Shown here: piece after piece, positions 53,867-64,000 of the stretch
Layout of the letters: every line of letters begins with the position of its first letter
How positions within the stretch are numbered: the first letter of the stretch is position 1
Source of the DNA: an uncultured Lutimaribacter sp.
GTDB lineage: Bacteria; Pseudomonadota; Alphaproteobacteria; Rhodobacterales; Rhodobacteraceae
Direction: 5' to 3'
NCBI GenBank assembly: GCA_913061505.1
Contig: CAJXSO010000001.1
Span: 186,001-250,000, forward strand
DNA length: 64,000 nt
Notes under the pieces: model-generated
Told to the model about the DNA's origin: nothing
Databases searched by the model: none
The model's input: only the letters and a program-made list of their open reading frames with translations
Position numbers and translations under genes: made by a program

Positions 53867-56652
53867 TGGCCCAACCGATCCAGCAAAGCGGGCACATGCA
53901 CCTGATCGGATTTGTAATTGCCCGTCAGCACATGCATCACCAGGTTCACCCCAAAGCGCAGCGCCATTTCGCGCTGCCTTTCACCAGAAAAGCCGCGCCC
54001 CACCGGGTATAGCGGGTTGCCCCGGTCATCGGTGGCCCAGGCGGCGGCCCAATCGTTGCCGCCAATCACCACGGGGCTGACACCATCGTTGAGGTTACGA
54101 AACGGCATGCCCTCGGCGCGTTCGGCATCGGCGGGGGCGGCCTCGACCCATAGCTCGCGGCCCTGATGGCGGCCGGGGAAATCTTGCAGCAGGTAAAAGG
54201 CGCGGGTCAGCACATGATCGCTTGGCAGCGGCTCGAGCGGGGGAATATCGAGGGGCGCCGCCAATTGGCGCAGCTTGCGCCCATTGGGGCTGGCCGCGCC
54301 AAAGCCCGCCACATCGGCATCGCGGGTATCAAACAAGATCATGCCACCGCTGCGCAAATAGCGGTTCAGCTTTATATAGGCCTCGGCGCTGGGGGCGGGC
54401 TGTTGCGGGGTGATCGGCCAATAAAGCAATGGGAAAAGCGAGATGTCATCGCGTTCCAGATCAACCCCCATGGGCGCTGCCGGCTCGACCGAGGTGCGGA
54501 AAAACAGCGTGTCGCTTAGGCCCAACATGCCAGCTGCGGCCATCTGATCAAGCTCTGCATCCCCCGTCAGCACATGGCCCAGCGTCAGCTCGGATGTGGC
54601 GGCCAGGGCAAAGCGATCATCGCCGGGCCTGGGCTGCGTTTGCGCCCAAACGCCCGGCACCGGCCCCAACAGCGCCAGCCCCAGCAGCAAAAGCGCCCCC
54701 AGGCGCAGGCCACGCCCAGCGAGGCGGCCCGCCAGCCGCCCCGACACCGCCAGCGTGGCCAAAACATCAACCGCCAGCAGCACCAGCCCCAGCGCCAGCA
54801 ACCACCCGCCCAAGGGCCGCTCGGGCGGGCGGGCAAAGCCGCTGACCGGCACCGTGGCAGGCCAAGCGGCCGGCGTCAAAACCGTGTCGGGCGCAATCAC
54901 ATTGCGGGCCAGGCGCCGATCTTCGCTGGCATAAAGCCCGGGGCGCAGATTGGGGCCAAGCGGTGCCTGCAGCACATCTGCCCCCGCAACGCCTGCCAGG
55001 TTCTGCGCCTCTTGCAGGCGGCCAAACCCATCGAGCACCTGGCGCGGTTGCCAGACCACCCCATCGGCCTGCGTGCCCATATTGGCCTGGGTTGCCGCGC
55101 TAACCGACAGCCGTTCCAGCATTTGCACAAACAGCCCCGATAGTGGCAGGCTGGACCATTCGGCATTGGCGGTGACATGCATCAGCACCACCTGCCCCTG
55201 GCCGATGCGCTTGCGCGTCACCAGCGGTGTGCCATCAGACAGCTGGGCAATCACCCGTTCTGCCAGCTCGGGGCCGGGCTGGGCCATAACCTGGGCGCTG
55301 ACGGCCACATCGGCCGGAATGGACAGCCCGTGGAAGGGGCTTTCTTCGTCAAAGGGGGCCAGGGTTTTGGGCGCGCCCCAGCTCATGGCGCCGCCCACGG
55401 TGCGCCCGCCTGCCCGCAGGCGCACGGGCAACAGCGGGTCCATATCCGCGCGCCCCAGATCCGAGGCCGCCATCCGCGGCCCGGCAAAGCGCAACAGCAG
55501 CCCGCCTTGCTGCACCCAGTCCAGCAGGTCGGCCTGCTCGGCGCCAGACAGGCTGGCCACATCGGCCAAGACCACAACATCGGGGTTGGCGGGCAACAGA
55601 TCGGGCAAGGCGCCTTCAAGCACATCGGCGCTTGGCATCAAGGCTTGGCGCAGGTAGTGCAACGGGTCTAGCAATTGCAGGCCCTCGCGATCTTCGCGCC
55701 CGGCCACCAGGGCCACTTCGCGGCGCTGCAGGCTGTCATCGGCCAGCGCCACCGCGCCAGCACCGCGCTGGCCTGCTATTTCAAACCGGGTCAGGCGGGC
55801 GCGCAATTCTGCCGGCAAAGACAGCGCCGCCCCAGCCTGCGTTGCGCCCTCGTCAAAGGCCACGGCCAGGCGGGCCAGCTCTATGGGCAAGCCCGCCGGA
55901 TCTAGCCCATGGGCCAGCACTGTTGCGGTCTCGGCAGGCCCCGGCGCAAGGCGGCGCAGCTGCAGCTGCAACGCCCCGTCATCATAGCGGGCAGGCAGCA
56001 GAACCTGCAGGTTATTTTCGCCCTGCACCACCCGCAGCGTGCCGCGCGTGAGAAGCTGTGCCAACAGCGCCTCGCGGCCCGGGTAATCGATGCCATCGGC
56101 CAGCCAAACGGTATCGAAACGGGCATCCCCCAGGGTTTCGGCCCATGCCTGCAGGGCCATGTCATCAGGCGCCCAAGACTGCGGCGCCAAGGCGGGCAAT
56201 TGGTTTTGCCACGCAGCGGCGGGTTGGAAAACCAGCGGCTCGGGCGTGGTCAGGCGGGCCACCGCCACGGGGCGGCCATCGCGCGCAGCCTGCGCCAATG
56301 CTTGGTCCAAAAATTCCGCCCGCTGCGGCCAGTCGGGTGCGCCCGCCCATGTGCCATCAAGCAAAAACAGCACTGGCCCGCGGCCCGCCTGGCGGTTGGG
56401 ATCGGGGTTTAACACCGGGCCGGCAAGCCCCACGATCAAAGCCGCAACCGCCAGCATGCGCAGCATCAACAACCACCAAGGGGTGCGGTCTGTGACCGTG
56501 TCATCATCGCTTAACCCCAGCAATAGCGCCACACCGGGAAACCGGCGGCGCAGCGGCGCGGGCGGGATCGCGCGCAAAATCAGCCACAGCACAGGCAGCG
56601 CCAAAAGCGACAGCAAGAGCCAAGGTGCGCCAAAGCCCAACGCGCCCAGCAT
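53863..56652 (-). CDS. BatA N-terminal / DUF4159 membrane protein
   Basis: A 929-residue protein. The N-terminus (GFGAPWLLLSLLALPVLWLIL) and the following RRRFPGVALLLGL form the BatA/aerotolerance-type membrane anchor; a VWA-like segment (PVLFLLDGTWAGAPDW) and an amidotransferase-like middle come next, then helices near residues 650-710 and a C-terminal DUF4159 domain (LTLGHVLTGDAELDQMAAAGM, SLFPLLYWPITPQQPAPS, GGMILFDTRDADVAGF). The start at 56652 overlaps the DUF58 stop by 1 nt. Known only as part of conserved MoxR-DUF58-DUF4159 operons; role unproven, perhaps envelope assembly or chaperoning. Confidence 0.82.
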   Translation of the reverse strand: MLGALGFGAPWLLLSLLALPVLWLILRAIPPAPLRRRFPGVALLLGLSDDDTVTDRTPWWLLMLRMLAVAALIVGLAGPVLNPDPNRQAGRGPVLFLLDGTWAGAPDWPQRAEFLDQALAQAARDGRPVAVARLTTPEPLVFQPAAAWQNQLPALAPQSWAPDDMALQAWAETLGDARFDTVWLADGIDYPGREALLAQLLTRGTLRVVQGENNLQVLLPARYDDGALQLQLRRLAPGPAETATVLAHGLDPAGLPIELARLAVAFDEGATQAGAALSLPAELRARLTRFEIAGQRGAGAVALADDSLQRREVALVAGREDREGLQLLDPLHYLRQALMPSADVLEGALPDLLPANPDVVVLADVASLSGAEQADLLDWVQQGGLLLRFAGPRMAASDLGRADMDPLLPVRLRAGGRTVGGAMSWGAPKTLAPFDEESPFHGLSIPADVAVSAQVMAQPGPELAERVIAQLSDGTPLVTRKRIGQGQVVLMHVTANAEWSSLPLSGLFVQMLERLSVSAATQANMGTQADGVVWQPRQVLDGFGRLQEAQNLAGVAGADVLQAPLGPNLRPGLYASEDRRLARNVIAPDTVLTPAAWPATVPVSGFARPPERPLGGWLLALGLVLLAVDVLATLAVSGRLAGRLAGRGLRLGALLLLGLALLGPVPGVWAQTQPRPGDDRFALAATSELTLGHVLTGDAELDQMAAAGMLGLSDTLFFRTSVEPAAPMGVDLERDDISLFPLLYWPITPQQPAPSAEAYIKLNRYLRSGGMILFDTRDADVAGFGAASPNGRKLRQLAAPLDIPPLEPLPSDHVLTRAFYLLQDFPGRHQGRELWVEAAPADAERAEGMPFRNLNDGVSPVVIGGNDWAAAWATDDRGNPLYPVGRGFSGERQREMALRFGVNLVMHVLTGNYKSDQVHVPALLDRLGQ

Positions 56653-57530
56653 CAGCGCCCCCCTGCCTGCGACAGGCCATGCCAGGCCCACAGCAACGCC
56701 GTTTGCGCGGGGCTGTTGGTGTGGTGGCACAAAAACTGCCAGCCGGTGGCGGTGCACAGGTCTTGCAAAGCCGCCTTGCGGGCAGCGAGGCGCTGCAAAT
56801 AGCGCGCGCGCAGATCCGAGGCCTTAAGCGTTTCATGCTGCAGGCTGCCGCCCATGCTTTCAAACACGGTGCGCCCGGCAAAGGGAAACGCCTCTTCGCT
56901 AGGGTCCAGAACCTGTATCACCAGCCCCCGCACGCCGCGATCAGCGGCTTTGCCCAATGCCGCCTGCACCGGGGCCATATCGCCCAGAAAATCCGAGATA
57001 AACACCGCCCGCGCGTGGGGCAGCATGGCCCGCGCCTCGGGCATGCCGTAATCGGCGCTATCGTCATCCAAAAACAGGCTTGCCATATTTTGCAGCTGCG
57101 CCTCGCCCCGGCGCGGCGGCAGGGCCGTGCCCGTCAGGCCCACGCGTTCGCCACCGCGCACCAACAGCACCGCCAAGGCCAGCCCCAGCAGCCGCGCGCG
57201 CTCGGCCTTTTGGGGCAGATCACTGGCCGAGGCAAACCGCATCGAGGCCGACCGATCCACCCAAAACATCACCGATTGCGCGATTTGCCATTCGCGTTCG
57301 CGCACAAAACGCGTGTCACCGCGCGCCGAGCGGCGCCAATCGATCATCGCCGCAGGGTCGCCCGGCTGGGCGGCTCGATATTGCCAAAAATCATCGCCCT
57401 GCCCGGCCCGCCGGCGGCCATGCTGGCCCAGCATCACGGTGCTGGCCAATTGAGTGGCCCGCGCCAACAAGGGCGGCAACAGGGCCGCCTGCTGTTCGGC
57501 CTGGGCGCGCAGGGCAAGGGATGATGTCAC
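56652..57530 (-). CDS. DUF58-domain protein (BatB/VWA type)
   Basis: A 292-residue protein with the DUF58 signature YRAAQPGDPAAMIDWRRSARGD and a VWA-like core beginning MFWVDRSASMRF (MIDAS-type DxSxS). The family acts with MoxR ATPases, presumably as a metal-dependent adaptor or target-recognition subunit. Starts overlap by ATGA with moxR upstream and its stop overlaps the DUF4159 gene start. Confidence 0.9.
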   Translation of the reverse strand: MTSSLALRAQAEQQAALLPPLLARATQLASTVMLGQHGRRRAGQGDDFWQYRAAQPGDPAAMIDWRRSARGDTRFVREREWQIAQSVMFWVDRSASMRFASASDLPQKAERARLLGLALAVLLVRGGERVGLTGTALPPRRGEAQLQNMASLFLDDDSADYGMPEARAMLPHARAVFISDFLGDMAPVQAALGKAADRGVRGLVIQVLDPSEEAFPFAGRTVFESMGGSLQHETLKASDLRARYLQRLAARKAALQDLCTATGWQFLCHHTNSPAQTALLWAWHGLSQAGGR

Positions 57531-58546
57531 GCGGCCACCTCGGTGCGGGTGGCGGCGGCAACCGTATCTGCAATCAAGCGCTGCAGGTTTTCACCGCGCG
57601 CGCGGGCTGCAAATGTCAGGGCCATACGGTGGCTGAGCACGGGCAGGGCCATCGCCGCCACATCCGCGACCGAGGGCGCCAGCCGCCCCTGCAGCAAGGC
57701 GCGCGCGCGCACCGTCAGCATCAGCGCCTGCGCCGCACGCGGGCCCGGGCCCCATGCCACGGCATCGCGCACGGCGGCGCTGGCCTCGGGCTGATCGGGG
57801 CGGAAGGCGCGCACAAGATCCAATATTGCCTCGACCACACTGTCACCCACGGGCATGCGCCGCAGCAGGTTTTGCGCCGCCATCAGCGTTTCGGGGGTAA
57901 AGACCGCATGGGCCTGGCCCTCGCCCACACCTGTGGTGGCCAGCAAAATGTCACGCTCGGTCTGGCGGGTGGGATAGGGCACATCGATCTGCACCAAAAA
58001 GCGATCAAGCTGCGCCTCGGGCAGGGGGTATGTGCCCTCTTGTTCGATGGGGTTTTGGGTGGCCAAAACATGAAAGGGCATGCCCAGCGCGCGATCTTGC
58101 CCCGCCACCGTCACCTTGCGCTCTTGCATGGCTTGCAACAGCGCAGATTGGGTGCGCGGGCTGGCCCGGTTAATTTCATCGGCCATCAGCAATTGGCAAA
58201 AAATCGGGCCTTGTAGAAACCGAAAGGCGCGCTTGCCCTCGGCGTCGGTTTCCAGCACCTCGCTGCCCAAAATATCGGCTGGCATCAGATCGGGGGTAAA
58301 TTGCACCCGGTTGCCCTGCAGCCCCATCACCGTAGACAGCGTATCCACCAGCCGGGTTTTGCCAAGCCCCGGCAAGCCGATCAACAGCCCGTGCCCACCG
58401 CATAGCAGTGCTGTCAGGGTAAGATCGACAACCGTTTCCTGGCCAATGAACCGTGCGGTGATCGAGGCTTTGGCATCGGCCAGTCGCTGCTCTAGGTTTT
58501 CGATCTCGGCAACAAGATCGGGTGCATCCGACGTGGCAATCGACAT
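57527..58546 (-). CDS. MoxR-family AAA+ ATPase
   Basis: A 339-residue AAA+ ATPase of the MoxR branch. Walker A is GLPGLGKTRLVDT near residue 79, Walker B is LMADEINRASPRTQSALLQ, and sensor 1 appears in VLATQNPIEQEGTYPLPEAQLDRF. MoxR proteins act as chaperones that insert metals or assemble protein complexes, usually with the VWA protein encoded next to them. First gene of the moxR-DUF58-DUF4159-amidotransferase operon; divergent from the DUF1285 gene with only 56 nt between. Confidence 0.95.
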   Translation of the reverse strand: MSIATSDAPDLVAEIENLEQRLADAKASITARFIGQETVVDLTLTALLCGGHGLLIGLPGLGKTRLVDTLSTVMGLQGNRVQFTPDLMPADILGSEVLETDAEGKRAFRFLQGPIFCQLLMADEINRASPRTQSALLQAMQERKVTVAGQDRALGMPFHVLATQNPIEQEGTYPLPEAQLDRFLVQIDVPYPTRQTERDILLATTGVGEGQAHAVFTPETLMAAQNLLRRMPVGDSVVEAILDLVRAFRPDQPEASAAVRDAVAWGPGPRAAQALMLTVRARALLQGRLAPSVADVAAMALPVLSHRMALTFAARARGENLQRLIADTVAAATRTEVAA

Positions 58547-58602
58547 GGAAAAATCCTTCCTCGGGCTCTATGTTGTATTTGATAATATCTCGCGGCGGTG
58601 AA

Positions 58603-59202
58603 ATGGCAAAAACAATGAGTGGACAAAACATCGTGAAGCCTTCGGCAGATAGTATCGCAGCTTCGGCGCGTGCTGCACAAAAATCGGGCAAATCCCTGCC
58701 GCCCGTGCATTTGTGGAACCCACCCTTTTGCGGCGATCTGGATATCAGGATTGCACGCAATGGCATGTGGTATTACCTGGGCACGCCCATTGGCCGCCCC
58801 GAGCTGGTGCGCCTGTTTTCCACCATTTTGCGCAAAGATGGGGATGCCTATTTTCTGGTCACACCTGTTGAAAAGGTTGGCATTACGGTCGAAGACGCCC
58901 CGTTTGTGGCGGTTGATTTCGAGGCCACAGGCAGCGGTGCCGCACAGCAGCTGGTATTTTCCACCAATGTGGGCGATCAGGCCGAGGCCGGGCCAAACCA
59001 CCCAATTCGCGTGGAACGCGACCCAGACACCGGCGAACCTGCGCCCTATGTTTTGATTCGCGCCAACCTAGAGGCGCTGATCGATCGCAAAAGCTTTTAT
59101 CGGTTGGTAGATTTGGGCACCCATCACCAAGGCTGGTTTGGCCTGTGGTCGGGGGGGCAGTTTTTCCCCATCATCCCATCGCACGAGCTGCCCGAGGCCT
59201 AA
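58603..59202 (+). CDS. DUF1285-domain protein
   Basis: A 199-residue soluble protein with the DUF1285 core: LPPVHLWNPPFCGDLDIRI, NGMWYYLGTPIGRPELVRLF, LRKDGDAYFLVTPVEKVGITVEDAPFVAV. No catalytic role is established for the family. The start at 58603 has a GGCGGTGAA site. It is divergent from moxR, an arrangement that suggests shared regulation, perhaps with the MoxR-based membrane machinery. Confidence 0.9.
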   Translation: MAKTMSGQNIVKPSADSIAASARAAQKSGKSLPPVHLWNPPFCGDLDIRIARNGMWYYLGTPIGRPELVRLFSTILRKDGDAYFLVTPVEKVGITVEDAPFVAVDFEATGSGAAQQLVFSTNVGDQAEAGPNHPIRVERDPDTGEPAPYVLIRANLEALIDRKSFYRLVDLGTHHQGWFGLWSGGQFFPIIPSHELPEA

Positions 59203-59212
59203 GGCCACCGCC

Positions 59213-60190
59213 CTAGCGTTGCGCCACGATCACGCCCAGCGCCACGATGGCGGCGCCGATCGCCTGTGGCCAGCTCCAGCCTTGGCCCAAGGCCAGAAAA
59301 ATCAGCATCACGTAAAACGGTGCGACATTGATATGAAACGAGGCCAGCCCCACACCCAGCCGCGCCACCGAGATGATCCATAACAGCTGGCTCAGGGCCA
59401 TGCCGCCAATGGCGTATATCGCCAGCAGCATGGGCGTATGCCCCTGCATCACGCCTTTTGGCAGGGGCACCAGCCCCAGCATGTGACCTGCCAGAAACAG
59501 CACGCCCGTCACCACCAGCCCGCCTGCCAAGGTGACAGTGGTGCGCCCCAAAGCCGAAAGATCTGGCAGCCCCGAAACCGAACGATGGCTGCCCCAAGCA
59601 AATAAAAAGCACGACAGCACAGCCGCACCCACGCCCCATAGCGCGCTGGCCGAAAGGCCGCCACCGCCGCTGCCCAGGCCCGAGGCGATGATGCCCCCAA
59701 CAACCGAGGCCAGCAGCCCCACCCCCAGGCGCCCGTTCAACCGGCGCCCTTCGGTGACTATCTCGATCAAAACCGCGGCAATCGGCACGGCGGCTGCGAT
59801 GATAGACACGGTCACAGCATCAGTTGCCGCCTGGGCCACCAAAAGCAGCCATGCGCCCAGGCCAAAGGCCAGCCCGCCAATGCGCGCGCCTTTCAGCCAT
59901 GGGGCCGCCAGCACCGCGCGCCCGCCCTCGATTGCGGCCCAAGCCATGATCAAAACCAGAACCGACAAGCAAAACCGCGCCGCAATCAGCGCCAGCGGAT
60001 CCCATGTTTTCAGCAACACCTCGGCGGCAGGAAAGCCCGCCGCCCACACCGCCATCGAGGCCATGCAGATCAGGTTGCCAATGCTCTGGCTGTGCCGCGG
60101 GTCTAGCGGCATACCGCCGGGGGATAGGGTTGCGCTCATGGGGTTGGGCAGACCAAGTTTGCGCAGCTCGGTCTTGCCCGTTCGCGACAT
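59213..60190 (-). CDS. EamA/DMT-family transporter
   Basis: A 325-residue protein with ten predicted helices and two EamA repeats. The hydrophilic N-terminal 35 residues are unusually long; an internal Met (MSATLSP, 60139) is an alternative start, and neither has a good ribosome site. Substrate unknown. It ends convergent with DUF1285 and lies next to another DMT transporter on the same strand, giving four such transporters in this window. Confidence 0.82.
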   Translation of the reverse strand: MSRTGKTELRKLGLPNPMSATLSPGGMPLDPRHSQSIGNLICMASMAVWAAGFPAAEVLLKTWDPLALIAARFCLSVLVLIMAWAAIEGGRAVLAAPWLKGARIGGLAFGLGAWLLLVAQAATDAVTVSIIAAAVPIAAVLIEIVTEGRRLNGRLGVGLLASVVGGIIASGLGSGGGGLSASALWGVGAAVLSCFLFAWGSHRSVSGLPDLSALGRTTVTLAGGLVVTGVLFLAGHMLGLVPLPKGVMQGHTPMLLAIYAIGGMALSQLLWIISVARLGVGLASFHINVAPFYVMLIFLALGQGWSWPQAIGAAIVALGVIVAQR

Positions 60191-60233
60191 GGCGTCGCTG
60201 GTGGGCCAGCCTTGGCAAAAAAGTCAAATCGCC

Positions 60234-61094
60234 TCAGCTATGGCGCGGGCCGCTTAGCGATAGCAGCACACCGCCCAGCACCACGCCCGCAGCCAGCAGG
60301 GCCTTTGCTGATAGGGCCTCGCCCAGCAGCGCGGCGCCCGCCAAAACCGCAATCACCGGCACGCTCAGTTGGGCGATGGCGGCTGTGCTGGCGCGCAGCT
60401 GCGGCAACACCTGATACCACAGCGCATAGCCCAAGCCCGAGGTCACAGCGCCAGACAAAACGGCCAAGGCCACAGCCGCGGGGGGCAGCGTGGGCAGGCC
60501 CTGCCACAGGGCCAGCACCGCGCTGCCTGCCAGCCCAACCAATGCGGCGCCCATAAAATTGGTGGCGGTGCTGGCCAGCGGATCGGGCGCACCACGCCCC
60601 AGCAGCGAATAAAGCCCCCAGCCAAAGCCCGCCACCGCCATGGCCGCCGCATGGGGCAGGCTGATGGCCGCGCCATCCCCCACAGGGGCCAGCAACAAAA
60701 CCAGCCCGCCAAACGCCACCGCCGCCCCCAACAGGCGCCGCGGGGTTAGCGCCTCGCCCTGCGCAATGGCTGCGATAAACATGGTCAGCTGCACGCAGCC
60801 AAACAGCACCAAGGCCCCCAGCCCCGCATCCAGCGCGCCATAGGCGGCAGAAAAGCCGTAGATATACAAAAGCAGGGGCACAACGCCGCGCATGCCAATG
60901 GCCGGGCGCGGGCCGGGCTGGTGGCGCGCCCTGAGCCGCCACAGCGCCCCCAGCACCAATGCCCCGGCCGCCAGGCGCAACGTGCCAAAGCTGGCTGCCC
61001 CCATGCCGGGCTGCAACAGGCCGGCCCGGTTCAGCAGCGAATTGGCGGCAAAGGCCACCATCACAACGGCGGTTAGCAAGACGAGGCGCATCAT
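60234..61094 (-). CDS. EamA/DMT-family transporter
   Basis: A 286-residue transporter with ten helices (start MMRLVLLTAVVMVAFAANSLL). The second-half EamA repeat begins VAGFGWGLYSLLGRGAP and the last helix has LLGEALSAKALLAAGVVLGG. I use the start at 61094, where the hydrophobic first helix begins; an in-frame upstream extension looks non-coding. Possibly an amino-acid or metabolite exporter. It lies just downstream of the groEL terminator. Confidence 0.85.
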   Translation of the reverse strand: MMRLVLLTAVVMVAFAANSLLNRAGLLQPGMGAASFGTLRLAAGALVLGALWRLRARHQPGPRPAIGMRGVVPLLLYIYGFSAAYGALDAGLGALVLFGCVQLTMFIAAIAQGEALTPRRLLGAAVAFGGLVLLLAPVGDGAAISLPHAAAMAVAGFGWGLYSLLGRGAPDPLASTATNFMGAALVGLAGSAVLALWQGLPTLPPAAVALAVLSGAVTSGLGYALWYQVLPQLRASTAAIAQLSVPVIAVLAGAALLGEALSAKALLAAGVVLGGVLLSLSGPRHS

Positions 61095-61156
61095 GGTGCT
61101 TTCGTTACCCTGGTGCACAGTGCCTAGCGCCCTGCGCCCCCCTTTGGCAATCGCCC

Positions 61157-61190
61157 AAAAAGAAAGGGGCCGCCCCGCAGGACAGCCCCC
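61157..61190 (-). terminator. groEL terminator
   Basis: On the minus strand GGGGCTGTCC pairs with GGGCGGCCCC (10 bp including two G-T pairs) and is followed by TTTCTTTTT (61165-61157), 24 nt beyond the groEL stop. Confidence 0.8.
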
Positions 61191-61213
61191 AATTTTGCGC
61201 AATGCGCGGCTGA

Positions 61214-62908
<1,695 letters not shown>

Positions 62909-62922
62909 CTATCGGGCTGAAA

Positions 62923-63210
62923 TCAGCCGATGATCCCCATGATGTCGCTTTCCTTCATGATCAGCATTTCTTCGCCATCGATGGTAACTTCGGTGCCCGA
63001 CCATTTGCCGAACATCACGCGGTCATCCACTTTGACGTCCATTGCGATGCGGTCGCCGTCTTCATCTTTGGCGCCTGCGCCTACAGCAACAACGATGCCT
63101 TCTGCAGGCTTTTCTTTTGCGCTGTCTGGAATGATCAGACCACCCTTGGTCTTTTCTTCGCCTTCTACGCGGCGAACCAGCACGCGGTCATGAAGCGGTG
63201 TAAATGCCAT
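62923..63210 (-). CDS. groES: Co-chaperonin GroES
   Basis: GroES (95 aa) caps GroEL. Motifs are [21 protein letters not shown], the mobile-loop [13 protein letters not shown], and the C-terminal [16 protein letters not shown] start it at 63210 (MAFTPLHDR), the family N-terminus. Controlled by a CIRCE operator and a sigma-70-type promoter directly upstream. Confidence 0.98.
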   Translation of the reverse strand: MAFTPLHDRVLVRRVEGEEKTKGGLIIPDSAKEKPAEGIVVAVGAGAKDEDGDRIAMDVKVDDRVMFGKWSGTEVTIDGEEMLIMKESDIMGIIG

Positions 63211-63267
63211 CTCTGAGGCTCCTTGGCTCAAAGTTTCTCCCTAGACCCCTCGCTCGTCGAGAGATCA

Positions 63268-63294
63268 TTAGCACTCACCATCGGCGAGTGATAA
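63268..63294. promoter_or_regulatory. CIRCE operator of groESL
   Basis: TTAGCACTC-N9-GAGTGATAA matches the HrcA-binding CIRCE element with one mismatch (GAGTGCTAA expected). It lies at the predicted transcription start, just downstream of the -10 box on the minus strand, so HrcA would block elongation or initiation. Confidence 0.92.
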
Positions 63295-63301
63295 CGACGC
63301 A

Positions 63302-63330
63302 TAGCTAAGGATGTGCCTGTGGGCTGTCAA
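63302..63330 (-). promoter_or_regulatory. groESL promoter
   Basis: On the minus strand a perfect TTGACA (63330-63325) and TAGCTA (63307-63302) are 17 nt apart; the start point would fall near 63295, at the edge of CIRCE. Confidence 0.7.
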
Positions 63331-63349
63331 CGGGCAGCTGGCAAAAAAA

Positions 63350-64000
63350 TTATAAAGTTTTTGCAACCGGCGCTGCGGGCTTGGGCAGGGCATTTCTGCC
63401 CTCGTCTGTCAGCTGGTAGATGCCCTTTGTCACACGCTCGAACCAGCCGTAATGGTTGTCGGCCATCAGGCGGGTGGCGCGTGGCACGGCGGTGGCCTTG
63501 GCCACATCGGCCCCGCGTGCGGCGCCTGCCTCGGCCAGATATATGGCGCAGGCCAAGGCGTCTTGGCGATAGGCCGTCATAATCTTGCCGCGGGTGCCGC
63601 CCTTGTTTGGGTCGCCTTGGCGGCGATCGAATTCGCGCAGCAAAGCCCGCTGGCGGGTGGCAGATTTGCGTGGGCTATAGGGGCCCGGATCGGCGTGTAC
63701 CTCAACCAAGCCATCCGCCAGGCGCACCGTCATCACCCCCAGCCCCAAACGGCGGCACAGTTTCACATTGGCCAAAAGCGCCTTGTAACTAGACCGGCCC
63801 GATTGCCGCGGCACGCAGACATACACATCATCGCTCAGCGCCAGCCGGGCGCAGGCCTGATGCAGCAATGCCAGGGAAAAGCTGGTTTTCAGCTCGACAA
63901 TCAGCGGCGGTGCGTCGCCCTTGCGCGCCACAACATCGGCCGCGGCCACCTCGGATTTCACCTGATATCCCCGCGCCTCGAGATAGGTTTTGACGGGGTC
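63350..64000 (-). CDS. DUF2161 PD-(D/E)XK nuclease-like protein, 5' truncated
   Basis: At least 216 codons; the start lies beyond the right edge, since the frame stays open to 64000 with coding sense (DPVKTYLEARGYQVKSEV). The core nuclease-like residues are visible in VELKTSFSLALLHQACARL (the ExK pair), and the C-terminal part includes a predicted winged-helix segment (ATRLMADNHYGWFERVTKGIYQLTDEG). DUF2161 proteins are annotated as PD-(D/E)XK-type phosphodiesterases of unknown role. Neighbour of groES on the same strand but separated from it by the groES promoter region. Confidence 0.82.
   Translation of the reverse strand, partial: DPVKTYLEARGYQVKSEVAAADVVARKGDAPPLIVELKTSFSLALLHQACARLALSDDVYVCVPRQSGRSSYKALLANVKLCRRLGLGVMTVRLADGLVEVHADPGPYSPRKSATRQRALLREFDRRQGDPNKGGTRGKIMTAYRQDALACAIYLAEAGAARGADVAKATAVPRATRLMADNHYGWFERVTKGIYQLTDEGRNALPKPAAPVAKTL

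Noticed and set aside
59213-61094. Adjacent DMT transporters as a two-subunit (SMR-type) pair
   Set aside because: Each is a full ten-helix protein, so pairing is not required.

Overview
The window is about 64 kb of GC-rich bacterial DNA with tightly packed genes, many overlapping start and stop codons (ATGA, TGATG) and no insertion sequences, prophage, tRNA, rRNA or CRISPR array that I can see. Gene content points to the alphaproteobacterial family Rhodobacteraceae (roseobacter/Loktanella-like). The clues are a paired M16 peptidase operon, a two-domain ALDH16, MnmC split into separate genes, DUF2161, DUF3035 and DUF1285 proteins, a C-P lyase cluster with two phnM genes, and ATTC-N8-GAAT boxes of the type described for Rhodobacter SqrR. 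The genus is not resolvable by eye.

Region by region. 0-5 kb: start of hmgA (tyrosine catabolism, cut by the left edge) with a divergent MarR regulator, two DMT transporters, and the two halves of MnmC (mnmD methyltransferase and an FAD oxidase) as divergent genes. 4.3-7 kb: aroC, an HD phosphohydrolase and an AEC transporter as a coupled operon. 7-10.5 kb: deoC with a two-domain aldehyde dehydrogenase (ALDH16), a likely deoxyribose and acetaldehyde route. 10.5-17.8 kb: a heparinase-like gene with purH, then lspA, a DUF3035 lipoprotein and an active/inactive M16 peptidase pair. 17.9-23.8 kb: fadH, conserved unknowns, a lipoprotein and ilvD. 24-30.7 kb: CPBP protease, accD, folC, a 400-nt intergenic region holding a candidate small RNA, a periplasmic rhodanese, a LysM protein, a lytic transglycosylase and accA.

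30.7-38.7 kb: an Asp/Glu racemase-like protein, a LysE exporter, a PhyH dioxygenase, a short DgoK-like protein, a SulP anion transporter, a DUF442-phosphatase/sulfide:quinone-oxidoreductase fusion, and zapE. The SulP gene and the fusion gene each carry a perfect ATTC-N8-GAAT palindrome exactly between their predicted -35 and -10 boxes, so I infer they share a sulfide/persulfide-responsive repressor.

38.8-51.8 kb: a complete phosphonate uptake and C-P lyase locus. It holds phnC-D-E1-E2 plus a hexapeptide acetyltransferase, phnF-phnM1 on the opposite strand, and phnG-H-I-J-K-L followed by a single ORF in which phnN runs in frame into a second, E. coli-type phnM. A five-unit Pho-box array precedes phnC, and a second short Pho-like site plus candidate PhnF repeats lies between phnF and phnG. 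Together the genes import phosphonates, attach them to ribose, cleave the C-P bond and feed ribose phosphates to central metabolism. No phnP is present here.

51.8-64 kb: a MoxR / DUF58 / BatA-DUF4159 / amidotransferase-like membrane operon, DUF1285, two more DMT transporters, groES-groEL under a CIRCE operator, and a DUF2161 nuclease-like gene cut by the right edge.
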